Positions 7,487 to 15,442 of a stretch of DNA of 64,000 nt are shown piece by piece. Location: contig NZ_CP079737.1 of the NCBI RefSeq assembly GCF_019916025.1, forward strand, positions 744,001 to 808,000, in the 5' to 3' direction. A program made the translations under genes and the position numbers. Each line of letters starts with the position of its first letter. Within the stretch, counting starts at the first letter, position 1. This DNA is from Paraclostridium bifermentans (lineage in GTDB: Bacteria > Bacillota > Clostridia > Peptostreptococcales > Peptostreptococcaceae). Under the pieces are notes generated by a model. That model was not told the DNA's origin. It worked only from the letters and a program-made list of their open reading frames with translations, and searched no databases.

Positions 7487-8866
7487 ATGGATAGGAAAGA
7501 TGAACATTCCAAGCTGTTGTTAAATCAAGTTGAGGATTTAATAGACAACAATAAAATTTTAGAATTAAGAGAATTAATGGAAGAATATCATAACAGGGAT
7601 ATTTTTGACATACTAGAAAACTTAGACGAAGACAAACAAATAAAGCTTTTTGAAATATTACCTATAGATATGGCAGCTTCCATACTTGATGAAACTGATT
7701 CAGAATTTTTTAGGCATATACTTTCTAAGTTAAACATAGAGCATAAAGCTAATATTTTAGAAATGATGTCTTTAGATGATATGGCAGATATCTTAGGCGA
7801 GTTAGAAGAAAATGAGAGAGAAGAAATTATAAACCTTCTAAATCAAGAAGATGCCCAAGATGTAAAAGAACTTCTTATATATGAAGAAGAATCTGCTGGA
7901 GGTATAATGACAACTGGCTACATATCTATAAATAAAGATATGACAGCAAAAGATGCCATAGAATATATGAGAGAAAATGCTATAGATGCAGAAACCATCT
8001 ATTATATGTATGTGGTTGATAATTTTGATAAGTTAGTTGGAGTATTATCATTAAGAGAGCTTATAATATCAAGAGATGATAGCATAATAGAAGATTTAAT
8101 GAGTGAAAATATAATTTCTGTATATGTAGATGAAGATCGAGAAGAAGCTGTTAAGCTTGTATCTAAATACGATTTAATAGCTATCCCTGTAATAGATAGA
8201 AATCGCATTTTAAAAGGGATTATAACAGTAGATGATGTAATAGATGTAATTGAAGAAGAAGCTAGTGAAGATATGTATAAATTCGCTGGTACATCAGAAC
8301 AAGAAAGAGATACTATCGAACAAACTAATGTAGATCCAAAAGATAAGGTATTGTCGTCTTTTAAAGCTAGAATACCTTGGCTTATAGTAACTTTAGTTGG
8401 TGGTTTTATAGCTACATTGATATTATCGAGTTTTGATTATGTAATTGATTCAAAGTATTTTCCTTTGATATACTTTGTTCCGGTTGTTACAGGTATGGCT
8501 GGGAATATAGGAACTCAAGCATCAGCACTTACTGTAATGGCACTGTCTAATAAAAAGTTAGATTTTAAAAATGTATTATTAGAAGGAATGGTAGGTGTAT
8601 TTACAGGAATTATATGTAGTTTCATTATAGGAATAGCTACGTATATTTTTGTAAAGGACATAAATATAGTTTTAATAGTATCTGTATCATTGCTTATAAA
8701 TATGATAATAGGGGCAATGATTGGATCATTTATACCTATGATGTTTAAAAAAATGGATGTAGATCCGTCAATTGTTTCTGCTCCATTAATAGCTACATCC
8801 CTTGATATAATTGGGATGGTTATCTATTTTTTAATAACAACAATTACATTGTCAAAAATTGTCTAA
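7487..8866 (+). CDS. mgtE: magnesium transporter MgtE
   Basis: 459 residues with the three MgtE parts in order: N-terminal superhelical domain (about 1-130, with the repeated LLxLLxxxDAAxIL-like pattern), a pair of CBS domains (about 135-255, ending DDVIDVIEEEASEDMYK), and five membrane helices from about 280 (PWLIVTLVGGFIATLIL, PVVTGMAGNIGTQASALTVMAL). The N and CBS domains sense cytoplasmic Mg2+ and gate the channel. Start at 7487 with AAAGGTGGG upstream. No Mg2+ riboswitch is seen because the gene rides in the era transcript. Its place between era and yqzL is not the Bacillus order. Confidence 0.95.
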   Translation: MDRKDEHSKLLLNQVEDLIDNNKILELRELMEEYHNRDIFDILENLDEDKQIKLFEILPIDMAASILDETDSEFFRHILSKLNIEHKANILEMMSLDDMADILGELEENEREEIINLLNQEDAQDVKELLIYEEESAGGIMTTGYISINKDMTAKDAIEYMRENAIDAETIYYMYVVDNFDKLVGVLSLRELIISRDDSIIEDLMSENIISVYVDEDREEAVKLVSKYDLIAIPVIDRNRILKGIITVDDVIDVIEEEASEDMYKFAGTSEQERDTIEQTNVDPKDKVLSSFKARIPWLIVTLVGGFIATLILSSFDYVIDSKYFPLIYFVPVVTGMAGNIGTQASALTVMALSNKKLDFKNVLLEGMVGVFTGIICSFIIGIATYIFVKDINIVLIVSVSLLINMIIGAMIGSFIPMMFKKMDVDPSIVSAPLIATSLDIIGMVIYFLITTITLSKIV

Positions 8867-8885
8867 CAACTTAATGCATTTTTTT

Positions 8886-8932
8886 CCCCTTTCTTACTAA
8901 AAATATAGTATAAGCGTAAGAAGGGGGTTTTT
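8886..8932 (+). promoter_or_regulatory. terminator-like hairpin that buries the yqzL ribosome site
   Basis: A 12-bp stem (8886-8897 with 8916-8927, one wobble pair) encloses an 18-nt loop and is followed by TTTTT. The 3' arm carries the AAGGGGG that must serve the ATG at 8937. The same hairpin can end the era-mgtE transcript and hide the next ribosome site. Confidence 0.65.
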
Positions 8933-8936
8933 AAAA

Positions 8937-9110
8937 ATGAACAATCTGTGTTGGGAAGTTTTTAAAAAAACAGGAAGTATAGAAGCCTATCTATACTTAA
9001 AAAATAGCATAAATACAAACAATGGCGAAGTTAATATGAATAGGGAGATAGAAAACGACCATGATAATTGTGAACACCCAGGGGATAGTACTAAGATCAG
9101 CAAGATATAA
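8937..9110 (+). CDS. yqzL: YqzL family small protein
   Basis: 57 residues, too short for usual gene callers. The first 25 residues ([20 protein letters not shown]) match the YqzL pattern of a Trp, a KTGSIxAYL core and an aliphatic run, and the gene sits directly before recO as in Bacillus. AAGGGGG lies 9 nt before the ATG. The last 50 nt overlap recO in another frame, making the tail longer than in Bacillus YqzL (about 47 residues). Function is unknown. Confidence 0.75.
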   Translation: MNNLCWEVFKKTGSIEAYLYLKNSINTNNGEVNMNREIENDHDNCEHPGDSTKISKI

Positions 9111-9834
9111 AGAAAATGATTTGATTTTAACAATATTTACACGAAAACTTGGGAAGATATCAGCTATAGCAAAAGGAGCAAAACGAAATAAAAGCTCATT
9201 ACTATCCTCTTCTCAGGTTTTCTCCTACTCTAACTTTACTTTAAAAAAACAAGGTAACATGTATAGAGTGAGTCAAAGTGAGACCATTAAAAACTTTTAT
9301 GATATTGCATATGATATAGAAGCCTTTTCCTATGCGACATATATAACAAGTTTAGTAGATGGATCTATATATGAAAATCAAACTAATAACAGGCTTTTTG
9401 TTTTATTAGCACAAACTCTTTATCTATATACTCAAAATGAGGTTGATAAAGAATACATAACTAGAGCATTTGAGCTAAAGTTTTTAGACTATACAGGCTT
9501 TAAACCAATAGTAAATAGATGTGTCAACTGTAATACTACAAATCTTAAAAGTAGTGTATTTAATGTTGATGAAGGTGGAATACTATGTGAAAAGTGTAAA
9601 GTAAACCATGTGTATAATTTTAAAATTGATAGTACTACTATAAAATTAATGGATTATATTTTTAGAAATGATATATTAACTTGTAGTAAAGCTAAGGTAT
9701 CAAAGTACTTAGTAAATGAACTAACAAAAATTTTAAAAGTATACGTTCAGGTTTACGTTGACAATGCAAACACAAAATCATTACACTTATTACAAGGAAT
9801 AGAAAATAATAAAGGAGCTGATATTGATGACTGA
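9061..9834 (+). CDS. recO: DNA repair protein RecO
   Basis: 257 residues: N-terminal OB fold ([37 protein letters not shown]), a helical middle, and a zinc ribbon with Cys154, Cys157, Cys176 and Cys179. RecO anneals SSB-coated single strands and loads RecA with RecR. The ATG at 9061 lies within yqzL and has only a distant GGGAG, so translation is probably coupled to yqzL. Confidence 0.95.
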   Translation: MIIVNTQGIVLRSARYKENDLILTIFTRKLGKISAIAKGAKRNKSSLLSSSQVFSYSNFTLKKQGNMYRVSQSETIKNFYDIAYDIEAFSYATYITSLVDGSIYENQTNNRLFVLLAQTLYLYTQNEVDKEYITRAFELKFLDYTGFKPIVNRCVNCNTTNLKSSVFNVDEGGILCEKCKVNHVYNFKIDSTTIKLMDYIFRNDILTCSKAKVSKYLVNELTKILKVYVQVYVDNANTKSLHLLQGIENNKGADIDD

Positions 9835-10402
9835 TATAACATTAGAAAAGATAGATCAAGTATTAGAGAGAGTTCCAAGTGCAAGTTATGCAGAAGCTAA
9901 AGAAGCATTAGTGATTAGCGATGGAAATGTATTAGATGCAATAATATATTTAGAGCAAAACAAAAAAACTGCAAAAGTAAAAAATAAGGCAAAAGAAAAA
10001 ATGGAAACTGCTTTAGGAAAAGATGCAGAAGAAATAAAAAATCAATTAAAAGAAATGCTAAAAAGAAGCAACGTTATAAGAGTAATAGTTGAAAAAGACA
10101 ATAAAATTATAATGAATATTCCTTTAACAGTTGGAGTTGTTGGGTTAGCACTAGGACCTTTAGTTACATTAGTGGGACTTTCAGCAGCTGTAATAGGCAA
10201 ATTTAATATAAAAGTTCAAAATGAAGAAGACAAAACAGTTGTTGATTTAGGAGAACTAAATGAAGATACATTAAATATGCTAAAAAATATGTTAACAAAC
10301 ACTGCAAAAGAAGTTACTGATGTAGTTAAACATAATAAAAAAGATGATAAAGATATAACTGAAGAATTAATAAAAGAGGATGACAATATAACTAAATACT
10401 AA
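9827..10402 (+). CDS. DUF4342 protein with UBA-like N-terminus
   Basis: 191 residues. Residues 1-45 form a UBA/TS-N-like three-helix unit ([25 protein letters not shown]) like the tRNA-side end of EF-Ts. A charged linker, an amphipathic segment with one hydrophobic span ([20 protein letters not shown] at about 103-123) and an acidic tail follow. The ATG at 9827 overlaps the recO stop by 8 nt, so translation is coupled; AAAGGAG lies inside recO. Function is not known; membrane or lipid contact is suggested by the hydrophobic stretch. Confidence 0.8.
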   Translation: MTDITLEKIDQVLERVPSASYAEAKEALVISDGNVLDAIIYLEQNKKTAKVKNKAKEKMETALGKDAEEIKNQLKEMLKRSNVIRVIVEKDNKIIMNIPLTVGVVGLALGPLVTLVGLSAAVIGKFNIKVQNEEDKTVVDLGELNEDTLNMLKNMLTNTAKEVTDVVKHNKKDDKDITEELIKEDDNITKY

Positions 10403-10434
10403 AAAAGTGTTGACAAAACTAATATTTAAGCATA

Positions 10435-10463
10435 TTGACAAATACTCTATACTTTGATATTCT
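10435..10463 (+). promoter_or_regulatory. sigma-A promoter for glyQS
   Basis: TTGACA (10435-10440), 17 bp, TATTCT (10458-10463). The start near 10470 leaves a leader of only about 70 nt, too short for a T-box riboswitch. Confidence 0.75.
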
Positions 10464-10489
10464 AAAAGTTAGAAAATAACCATTTAATG

Positions 10490-10520
10490 GCCTTTCGTGT
10501 AGACGAAAGGCTTTGTTTTT
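10490..10520 (+). terminator. leader terminator (attenuator candidate) before glyQ
   Basis: GCCTTTCG pairs with CGAAAGGC around a 6-nt loop, followed by TTTGTTTTT. It stands between the glyQS promoter and the glyQ ribosome site, so it can stop transcription early. A smaller hairpin (CCATTTAATGG) abuts it on the 5' side. Confidence 0.75.
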
Positions 10521-10538
10521 AATACAGGAGGTATTCGT

Positions 10539-11417
10539 ATGAATTTTCAAAATATGATACTAACATTACAAGATTATTGGGCTAAGCAAGGATGTATAAT
10601 GATGCAACCTTATGACGTAGAAAAAGGTGCAGGAACAATGAACCCAAATACATTCTTAAGATCTTTAGGACCAGAACCTTGGAAAGTATGTTATGTAGAA
10701 CCATCTAGAAGACCGGCAGATGGAAGATACGGTGAGAACCCAAATAGATTATATCAACATCACCAATTCCAAGTTATCTTAAAACCATCTCCAGATAATA
10801 TACAAGAGTTATACTTAGGAAGTTTAGAGGCTATAGGAATAGATACAAAAGCACATGATATAAGATTTGTTGAAGATAACTGGGAAGCAACTGCTGTTGG
10901 AGCATGGGGTCTTGGTTGGGAAGTTTGGTTAGACGGTATGGAAATAACACAGTTTACTTACTTCCAACAAGTTGGTGGAATCGAGTGTGAGCTTGAAACA
11001 GGAGAAATTACATATGGTTTAGAAAGACTAGCTATGTACCTTCAAGAAGTTGAAAGTGTATACGATTTAAAATGGAATGATGAAATAACATATGGAGAAG
11101 TATTCAATAGAGCTGAATATGAAAACTCTGTATACGCATTTGAAGAGTGTGATGCAGATATGTTATTTAACTTATTTGATGTATATGAAAAAGAAGCATT
11201 AAGACTTATGGAAAAAGGATTAATAACTCCAGCATATGATTATGTGTTAAAATGTTCGCACACATTTAATACTCTAGATGCAAGAGGAGCTATAGGTGTA
11301 AGTCAAAGAGCTTCATTTATAAGTAGAGTTAGAAATATGGCTAGAACAGTAGCTAAGGCTTATGTAGAGTTAAGAAAAGAAATGGGATATCCACTTTTAA
11401 AGGAAGGTGACAAATAA
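10539..11417 (+). CDS. glyQ: glycyl-tRNA synthetase alpha subunit
   Basis: 292 residues. Class II catalytic subunit with [57 protein letters not shown] and the ending EMGYPLL. It activates glycine and with GlyS charges tRNA-Gly as an alpha2-beta2 enzyme. AGGAGGTATTC precedes the ATG. The stop and the glyS start share one base (TAATG), so the two subunits are made in step. Confidence 0.98.
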   Translation: MNFQNMILTLQDYWAKQGCIMMQPYDVEKGAGTMNPNTFLRSLGPEPWKVCYVEPSRRPADGRYGENPNRLYQHHQFQVILKPSPDNIQELYLGSLEAIGIDTKAHDIRFVEDNWEATAVGAWGLGWEVWLDGMEITQFTYFQQVGGIECELETGEITYGLERLAMYLQEVESVYDLKWNDEITYGEVFNRAEYENSVYAFEECDADMLFNLFDVYEKEALRLMEKGLITPAYDYVLKCSHTFNTLDARGAIGVSQRASFISRVRNMARTVAKAYVELRKEMGYPLLKEGDK

Positions 11418-13483
11418 TGAAAAATTACCTTTTATTTGAAATAGGTGTTGAGGAATTACCTGCAAGATATGTAAATTCAGCAATGGACCAATTAAAAACT
11501 AACATAGTTAAATCCTTTAATGAAAATAGAATAACTTTTGATGAAGTTAATGTATATTCTACACCAAGAAGATTAACTGTTATAGTTAATAGTATATGTG
11601 AAAAACAATCAGATTTAGAAGAAGAAGTAAAAGGACCAGCTAAGAGAATAGCAGTTGACGCTGAAGGCAACTATACTAAACCTCTTTTAGGATTTATGAA
11701 GAGCAAAGGTATAAAAGAAGAAGACTTATACTTTAAACAAGTTGGAAAAGAAGAATATGCTTTCGGTAAAATAAAGCAAGATGGACAATTAACTAGTGAA
11801 GTTTTAAAAAGCATACTTCCAGAAGCTATAAAATCTATGACGTTCCCTAAGGCTATGCGTTGGGGTGGAAAGAACATGAGATTTATAAGACCGATAAGAT
11901 GGATGGTTTGTATATTAAATGATTCTGTACTTGATATAGAGTTAGAAGGAATAGTATCATCTAATACTACTAAAGGACATAGATTCTTAGGAGAAAGTGA
12001 ATTTGAAGTAAATACTTTAAATGAATACTTAACTAAATTAGAAGAGAACTTTGTAATATTAAATCAAGACAAAAGAAAAGAATTAATAAAGAAACAATGT
12101 GACGATGTTGCTAAATCTTTAGGTGGAGAAATAGAATTTGATGAAGAATTACTTGAAGAAGTAACTCATTTAGTAGAGTATCCAACTGCATTCTATGGAG
12201 AATTTGATGAAGATTATGCTAAACTTCCAAAAGAAGTTGTAATAACACCAATGAAACAACATCAAAGATATTTCCCTGTTTTAAAGGATGGAAAATTACT
12301 TCCAAACTTTATAGCTGTTAGAAATGGAGATAGTCATAGAATTGATAACGTTAAAAAAGGTAATGAAAAAGTATTAGAAGCTAGACTTGCAGATGCATTA
12401 TTCTTCTATAAAGAAGATACTAAGAAGTCTTTAGAAAGCTACATAGAAAAATTAAAAACTGTTGTGTTCCAAGCTAAACTTGGTACAGTTTATGATAAAT
12501 CTTTAAGAATAGAAAAATTAGCTAATGATATATTAGAAAAATTAAATGAAACAGATATAAAAGAAGATACACTTCGTGCAGCTAAATTATGCAAGGCAGA
12601 CTTAGTTACAGGTATGGTATTTGAATTTACTGAACTTCAAGGTGTAATGGGAAGAGAATATGCAAAAGTAAGTGGTGAAAATGAAAATGTAGCAGAAGCT
12701 ATATTTGAACATTATTTACCTAGATTTGCAGGAGATATACTTCCAGCTACTAAATCTGGAATAGTTTTATCTATAGCAGATAAATTAGATTCTATAGCAG
12801 GATTCTTTGCTATAGGAATACAACCAACAGGATCACAAGATCCATATGCTTTAAGAAGACAAGCATTAGGTATAATAAATATATTAATGGATAACAACTT
12901 AGATATAAGTTTAAGAGAACTTGTATCATTAACTCTTGATAATTATTCATTTATAGAGTTTGACAAAGATGAAGTTTTAAATCAAATAATGGAATTCTTC
13001 AAAGATAGAATAAAGAATTTATTTAGAGATTTAGGCATCAGATATGATGTTATAGATGCTATATTAAGTTCTAATATAGATGATATAGCTGATATGTATG
13101 CTAGAGCTAAGGCTTTAAACTCTTGGATAGATAAAGGTGAGTTAGTTGAAATGTTAACAGCATTCAACAGAGTTTCTACTTTAGCAGAAAAAGCTGAAAC
13201 TAATGAAGTTAATATAAACTTAATGAGAGAAGAAGCAGAATTTAATTTATATCAACAATTCCAAGAAATAAGTTCAAATGTTGAGCACTTATTAGCTAAT
13301 AAAGAATATACAAAAGCTCTTGATGCATTCGCATCGTTAAGACCAGCAATAGATAATATGTTTGACTCAGTAATGATAATGGACAAGGACGAGGCTATAA
13401 AGAACAACAGATTAGCCATATTAAAACAAATATATGACATAATGTTAAATATTTGTGACCTATCAAAGATAGTGTACAAATAG
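11417..13483 (+). CDS. glyS: glycyl-tRNA synthetase beta subunit
   Basis: 688 residues, full family length. It begins LLFEIGVEELPARYV and has the signature stretches TPRRLTV, TKGHRFLG, TPMKQHQRYFPV, an HD-like region (GREYAKVSGENENVAEAIFEHY), QPTGSQDPYALRRQALGI and the C-terminal anticodon-binding domain (about 580-688). The beta subunit recognises tRNA-Gly. It overlaps glyQ by one base and ends at a terminator. Confidence 0.98.
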   Translation: MKNYLLFEIGVEELPARYVNSAMDQLKTNIVKSFNENRITFDEVNVYSTPRRLTVIVNSICEKQSDLEEEVKGPAKRIAVDAEGNYTKPLLGFMKSKGIKEEDLYFKQVGKEEYAFGKIKQDGQLTSEVLKSILPEAIKSMTFPKAMRWGGKNMRFIRPIRWMVCILNDSVLDIELEGIVSSNTTKGHRFLGESEFEVNTLNEYLTKLEENFVILNQDKRKELIKKQCDDVAKSLGGEIEFDEELLEEVTHLVEYPTAFYGEFDEDYAKLPKEVVITPMKQHQRYFPVLKDGKLLPNFIAVRNGDSHRIDNVKKGNEKVLEARLADALFFYKEDTKKSLESYIEKLKTVVFQAKLGTVYDKSLRIEKLANDILEKLNETDIKEDTLRAAKLCKADLVTGMVFEFTELQGVMGREYAKVSGENENVAEAIFEHYLPRFAGDILPATKSGIVLSIADKLDSIAGFFAIGIQPTGSQDPYALRRQALGIINILMDNNLDISLRELVSLTLDNYSFIEFDKDEVLNQIMEFFKDRIKNLFRDLGIRYDVIDAILSSNIDDIADMYARAKALNSWIDKGELVEMLTAFNRVSTLAEKAETNEVNINLMREEAEFNLYQQFQEISSNVEHLLANKEYTKALDAFASLRPAIDNMFDSVMIMDKDEAIKNNRLAILKQIYDIMLNICDLSKIVYK

Positions 13484-13490
13484 TCTGTTA

Positions 13491-13524
13491 AAATAACCGA
13501 GGGAATTTTTCCTCGGTTATTTAA
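13491..13524 (+). terminator. terminator after glyS
   Basis: A 12-bp stem (13491-13502 with 13511-13522) with an 8-nt loop; the following tract is only moderately T-rich. Confidence 0.7.
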
Positions 13525-13723
13525 ATCTTTAATAAAAGTAGATTATAGGGTAAATTTTACCTAAAGTGGGATAAAAAAGGACCCTATGGTTAAAACTGTA
13601 ATTAAATAAATAAGAAATTAAATATATAAATTTAATTTCTGTATTTACAACACAATATAAAATATATATAATATACTATATAAGATAAAAACGGATAAAC
13701 AGTGTATCACAATAAAGAGGAGT

Positions 13724-14365
13724 GTGATTATTATTCAACTTAATAATAGACAACTAAAGATAATCGATATCGTTAAAGAAAGTGAACCTATAACAAGTGA
13801 ATGCATAGCAGCCAAACTTAATGTGACTAGAGCTACATTAAGGTCTGATTTAGCTATACTTACTATGACTGGAGTATTAGATGCTAGACCTAAGGTTGGG
13901 TATTTTTATTCAGGAATAGATAAAGTTAACTTACTAGGAGATAAAATAAAAAACAAAACTGTAGCGGACATAATGAGTATGCCTATAATGGTAACACAAG
14001 ATACAAATGTTTATGATACTATAGTAAATATATTCTTATCAGATGTTGGAAGTGTATTTATAATAGATGATGAAAAAGAATTATGTGGAATAGTATCAAG
14101 AAAAGATTTATTAAAAGCAACTATAGGTGGGGGAGACATAAACAAGATACCTGTAGGTATGATAATGACAAGAACACCTAATGTTGTAACTGTTACAAGT
14201 GAAGATACTGTTGTACTAGCAGCAAAGAGAATAATAGAACACGAAGTAGATTCAATACCTGTTGTAGAAGAAATAAAAAGGGATAATACAATAATAAATA
14301 AGGTTGTTGGTAGAATTTCTAAAACTAACATAACAAAACTATTTTTAGAGATAGCGGATAATTAA
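13724..14365 (+). CDS. ccpN: CcpN-like HTH-CBS transcriptional repressor
   Basis: 213 residues: an N-terminal winged helix (QLNNRQLKIIDIVKESEPIT, ATLRSDLAILTMTGVLDARPKVGYFY) and two CBS domains (about 80-210). The order and wording match Bacillus CcpN, which represses gluconeogenic genes and senses nucleotides through CBS. The GTG start at 13724 keeps the family N-terminus, although AGAGGAG is close. The neighbours are the PPDK regulatory protein and ppdK, so it probably controls pyruvate/PEP conversion. Confidence 0.9.
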   Translation: MIIIQLNNRQLKIIDIVKESEPITSECIAAKLNVTRATLRSDLAILTMTGVLDARPKVGYFYSGIDKVNLLGDKIKNKTVADIMSMPIMVTQDTNVYDTIVNIFLSDVGSVFIIDDEKELCGIVSRKDLLKATIGGGDINKIPVGMIMTRTPNVVTVTSEDTVVLAAKRIIEHEVDSIPVVEEIKRDNTIINKVVGRISKTNITKLFLEIADN

Positions 14366-14376
14366 AGGAGGAGTAT

Positions 14377-15213
14377 ATGGATAATTTAGTCATATATGTA
14401 ATATCAGACTCAGTAGGGGAAACAGCTCAGCAAGTTACTAAAGCTGCAATATCTCAATTTCAATTAAAGGATGACTATGAAATAAGAAGATTTCCATATG
14501 TTGTAGAAGTTAATTTTTTAGAAGAAATATTAAAAAGTGCTAAAGAAGAAAATGCAATAGTTATATATACATTAGTTGAAAATGAACTTTTAACATTTAC
14601 TGAAAATTACTGTAGCAAGGAAAATTTAAGTTGTGTAGACTTAATGACTCCAATATTAAAGCAAATTGCTAATAAAATAGGAGTTAAGCCAAGAAGAGAA
14701 CCAGGAATTATAAGAAAATTAGATGAAAGCTACTTTAAAAGAGTAGAAGCTATAGAATTTGCTGTTAAATATGATGATGGAAAAGATCCTAGAGGCATAT
14801 TACAAGCTGATATAATATTACTTGGAATATCAAGAACATCTAAGACACCATTAAGCATGTATTTAGCGAATAAAAATATAAAGGTGGCTAATGTTCCTTT
14901 AGTTCCAGAAATACCAATACCTAAGGAAGTATTCGAAATAAATCAAAAGAAAATAATAGGTCTTACTAATACGCCTGAAAAGTTAAATCAAATAAGACAA
15001 GAAAGATTAAAAGCTTTAGGATTATCAAGTAATGCTAATTACGCTAAATTTGATAGAATACTTCAAGAGTTAGATTACTCAGATAAAATAATGAAAAAAG
15101 TTGGATGTCCAGTTATAGATGTGTCTAGCAAAGCAATAGAAGAAACAGCTGGAATCATAATGGATGTAATGAAAGAAAATGGATTGAAAGTATTTAGAGA
15201 TAACGATAAATAG
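14377..15213 (+). CDS. ppsR: pyruvate, phosphate dikinase regulatory protein (PSRP)
   Basis: 278 residues of the DUF299 family: start VIYVISDSVGETAQQVTKAA, P-loop-like GISRTSKTPLSMYLA near 149-163, and the ending DVSSKAIEETAGIIM. Members phosphorylate (with ADP) and dephosphorylate a Thr next to the catalytic His of PPDK, switching it off and on. ppdK is encoded 229 bp downstream, which fixes the partner. It follows ccpN by 11 bp, and AAAGGAGGAG precedes the ATG. Confidence 0.96.
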   Translation: MDNLVIYVISDSVGETAQQVTKAAISQFQLKDDYEIRRFPYVVEVNFLEEILKSAKEENAIVIYTLVENELLTFTENYCSKENLSCVDLMTPILKQIANKIGVKPRREPGIIRKLDESYFKRVEAIEFAVKYDDGKDPRGILQADIILLGISRTSKTPLSMYLANKNIKVANVPLVPEIPIPKEVFEINQKKIIGLTNTPEKLNQIRQERLKALGLSSNANYAKFDRILQELDYSDKIMKKVGCPVIDVSSKAIEETAGIIMDVMKENGLKVFRDNDK

Positions 15214-15388
15214 GATTTTAGTGCACATCGGAATCACTTTCGGTGTGTAGTATAAATCTTATTTATTAAGATTTATAAGGAATGGGTTAGGTGACAAAAA
15301 AACGTTTAACCGAGTACTTTGAAAATAATAACTAAGAAATTTAGTTATTACTTTAATAATAAATTTTAGGATAACAAATTAATCATGC
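15214..15388 (+). other. structured intergenic region before ppdK
   Basis: Three hairpins can be drawn: GCACATCGGAA with TTTCGGTGTGT near 15222-15248, an 11-bp stem 15251-15261/15267-15277, and a 9-bp stem 15327-15335/15341-15349. None has a clear T tract. No open frame or known riboswitch motif was recognised. Confidence 0.5.
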
Positions 15389-15417
15389 TTGAATACAATG
15401 TACAGTATATCTGTATA
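15389..15417 (+). promoter_or_regulatory. ppdK promoter with embedded palindrome
   Basis: TTGAAT (15389-15394), 17 bp, TGTATA (15412-15417). The palindrome TACAG-TATAT-CTGTA at 15401-15415 covers the spacer and part of the -10, the place for a repressor such as the nearby CcpN-like protein. Confidence 0.5.
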
Positions 15418-15442
15418 AAAAACATACTAGGAGGAGTTTTAG

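Noticed and set aside
10403-10538. T-box riboswitch before glyQ
   Set aside because: No T-box consensus and too short a leader; only a promoter and a hairpin are present.
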